NCBI GenBank assembly: GCA_009776805.1
Contig: WRNB01000001.1
Span: forward strand, 1 to 34,286
DNA: 34,286 nt
Origin: Candidatus Bathycorpusculum grumuli
GTDB taxonomy: Archaea > Thermoproteota > Bathyarchaeia > Bathyarchaeales > Bathycorpusculaceae
Reading direction: 5' to 3'
Part shown: piece by piece, positions 32,737 through 34,286 of the stretch
Numbering within the stretch: the stretch's first letter is position 1
Layout: every line of letters begins with the position of its first letter
Position numbers and translations under genes: made by a program
Notes under the pieces: model-generated
What the model was told of the DNA's origin: nothing
The model's input: only the letters and a program-made list of their open reading frames with translations
Databases searched by the model: none

Positions 32737-34286
32737 TTATGTTTTATTTACCTTTATAGCAAATCTCTTTTTCAACACCACAAAAACAGCTCCTACAACT
32801 ATTAACACAATTGCAATCAATAATACATTAACCCAAAAAGACCCAAACAAATCCTGTGTACTGATGAACTCTGATTCAGTAAATAAAAGATACGGATAGC
32901 CTTCATTTGTATTGGGGACAATTGTCCAAAGAGTCTTAAAATCCCAATCAACAAACGACTGTTGATCATGCATCTCCTCATACGAAAGAGGTTTACCTGC
33001 GTCATTTATTGTATCGCCGCTTATTTTTTGGCTAGAAAGGTGATAACAGCTCTCGGTAACTATTCCACTATCACTATAGCTGGCTAAGCCACCTGCAAAA
33101 GTACCAAAAGAACCAGAAGCAGATATGTCGCCTGTGGTATAACTATTTTTTATAGCTATTTCACCAATCCAGCTATAGCCAACTAAACCGCCCACATAAA
33201 CAGGTAGAGTGCCTGTAGAGGTTGCGGTTATGTCGCCTGTGGTATAACTATTCTCTACAGCTACTCCACCATAGCCACTATAACCGACAAAGCCTCCTGC
33301 ACAAACATAATCATTACCAGAGCCATAGCCAGAAGAGGTAGCAATTATGTCACCCGTGACATAACTATTCGCCACAGTTATGCCGCCACTACCATAACCA
33401 ATTAAACCTCCCGCAAAAACACGACCAGCATAAGAAGTAGAGATAGCTGATACATCACCAACAACATAACAATTTTTTATAGATGCACCCCAGTTCCAAC
33501 CGATTAAACCACCCACAGAATCACCATTAGTTGTTACATCACCCACAACATAACAATTCATTATAGACACTTTACCACCCTGACCGATCAAGCCTCCTGC
33601 CGAGCCAGAAGCAGTTAATCCCCTAGAGCTTATGTTTACACCTACATTTTTTATTGTCACATTACTAGTTTGTCCAAATAATCCCGCTTGTTCTCTTTTG
33701 CTGCTTTTCAACACATATAGGTTATTTATGCTATGACCTTGACCATCAAAAGTACCTCTAAAATCATAAATAGGTACCCATTCACCAACAAGGTTTATGT
33801 CGTTGTCAAGCACATAATGTTTGTCTGCACTTTTCGCTCCGCCTATATCTGCAAGCTCTTCAGCCGTTTGAATGTGCACTACATTTGATTTTGTAATAAA
33901 ATCTCTAAGACGTGTATGGGCGTTATTTGTATTAGAGTCAATTTCTAAACTTGTAATTGAGCTTCTAAGATGTGGATAGCCGTTATTTGTATTAGAGTCA
34001 ATTGCCCAAATGGTGTCAAAATCCCACCCGATAAACGATTGCTGTTTTTTCATTGACGCAGATAAAAGAGGTGTACCCACATCATTTATTATAGCTCCCC
34101 TGATTTTTTGAGCAGCAAGACGATAACAACTATCTACAACTTTATTGCCAGAATTGCGACCTATTAAGCCACCAGCATAAGCATTATCAGTAGCAACCGA
34201 AGTAGTTATGTCCCCAGTAGTATAACAATTTGACAAATTTACAAAGTCTCCACTACTACCAATTAAGCCTCCTGCATAAGCAGAAG
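32737..34286 (-). CDS. GLUG-repeat membrane-anchored surface protein (5' end outside window)
   Basis: At least 515 residues; the frame is open to the window edge and the upstream codons (SAYAGGLIGSSGDF) continue the repeat, so the TTG at 34236 is not the start. It is built of GLUG repeats with GGLIG followed by an NCY..GD(V/I)T strand: two before and about seven after a linker (about residues 60-125 of the visible part) that holds HIQTAEELADIG and FRGTFDGQGHSI, the usual lead-in of these right-handed beta-helix proteins. Two copies of a capping segment (CYRLAAQKIRGAIINDVGTP, CYHLSSQKISGDTINDAGKP), each ending WDF.T.W and GYP.L, close each repeat block. A C-terminal helix (FWVNVLLIAIVLIVVGAVFV) and basic tail anchor it. 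Role: probable adhesion or substrate binding. Confidence 0.85.
   Translation of the reverse strand, partial: SAYAGGLIGSSGDFVNLSNCYTTGDITTSVATDNAYAGGLIGRNSGNKVVDSCYRLAAQKIRGAIINDVGTPLLSASMKKQQSFIGWDFDTIWAIDSNTNNGYPHLRSSITSLEIDSNTNNAHTRLRDFITKSNVVHIQTAEELADIGGAKSADKHYVLDNDINLVGEWVPIYDFRGTFDGQGHSINNLYVLKSSKREQAGLFGQTSNVTIKNVGVNISSRGLTASGSAGGLIGQGGKVSIMNCYVVGDVTTNGDSVGGLIGWNWGASIKNCYVVGDVSAISTSYAGRVFAGGLIGYGSGGITVANSYVTGDIIATSSGYGSGNDYVCAGGFVGYSGYGGVAVENSYTTGDITATSTGTLPVYVGGLVGYSWIGEIAIKNSYTTGDISASGSFGTFAGGLASYSDSGIVTESCYHLSSQKISGDTINDAGKPLSYEEMHDQQSFVDWDFKTLWTIVPNTNEGYPYLLFTESEFISTQDLFGSFWVNVLLIAIVLIVVGAVFVVLKKRFAIKVNKT

Overview
The window is AT-rich and looks archaeal. Genes are preceded by TATA-like boxes, several with short leaders and GGAG/GGTGA-type ribosome binding sites, and I see no bacterial -35/-10 promoters. 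Family content agrees: an RPA-like OB-fold protein, a COG2403 P-loop protein usually labelled cyclic 2,3-diphosphoglycerate synthetase, a monofunctional short homoserine dehydrogenase, and the DUF39 / NIL-ferredoxin / COG2122 sulfide-to-homocysteine genes known from methanogens and other anaerobic archaea. The mix of these with Kelch, YVTN and GLUG surface proteins suggests an anaerobic archaeon, possibly a Bathyarchaeia-like lineage; that placement is inference. No rRNA, tRNA or CRISPR array was seen.

Layout. 1-1,800: two small unrecognised membrane proteins. 2,420-7,843 (minus strand): an ACT-domain protein, then thrB, thrC, hom and aspartate kinase, tightly packed or overlapping, i.e. the threonine branch from aspartate. 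8,383-8,589: a coding-like open frame without a start codon, carrying a long inverted repeat, just before the carA promoter. 8,615-13,015: carA-carB (carbamoyl phosphate for arginine and pyrimidines). 13,194-15,845: hcyS-hcyF-COG2122, which should make homocysteine from aspartate semialdehyde and sulfide, the same branch-point intermediate used by hom.

15,846-27,976 is an accessory region. It starts with relics of three transposase families (IS630-like, IS5-like, IS481/integrase-like) and two small membrane proteins. A block of surface and transport genes follows: a membrane-anchored Kelch protein, two tandem secreted paralogs, and a cluster of FtsX/MacB-type permease, ABC ATPase, membrane-anchored YVTN beta-propeller and a second permease. 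Two related elements of about 190 bp with terminal inverted repeats, in opposite orientation, bracket this block (about 18,175-18,367 and 27,252-27,441). Long stretches without genes are strongly T/G- or A/C-skewed and hold little recognisable coding sequence.

27,977-31,692 returns to core genes: the COG2403 protein, an isocitrate/isopropylmalate dehydrogenase whose cofactor residues resemble NADP-isocitrate dehydrogenase, and a convergent RPA-like gene overlapping its tail. 31,693-32,736 is skewed spacer plus a decayed reading frame. The window ends inside a large GLUG-repeat membrane-anchored surface protein on the minus strand whose 5' part lies outside.
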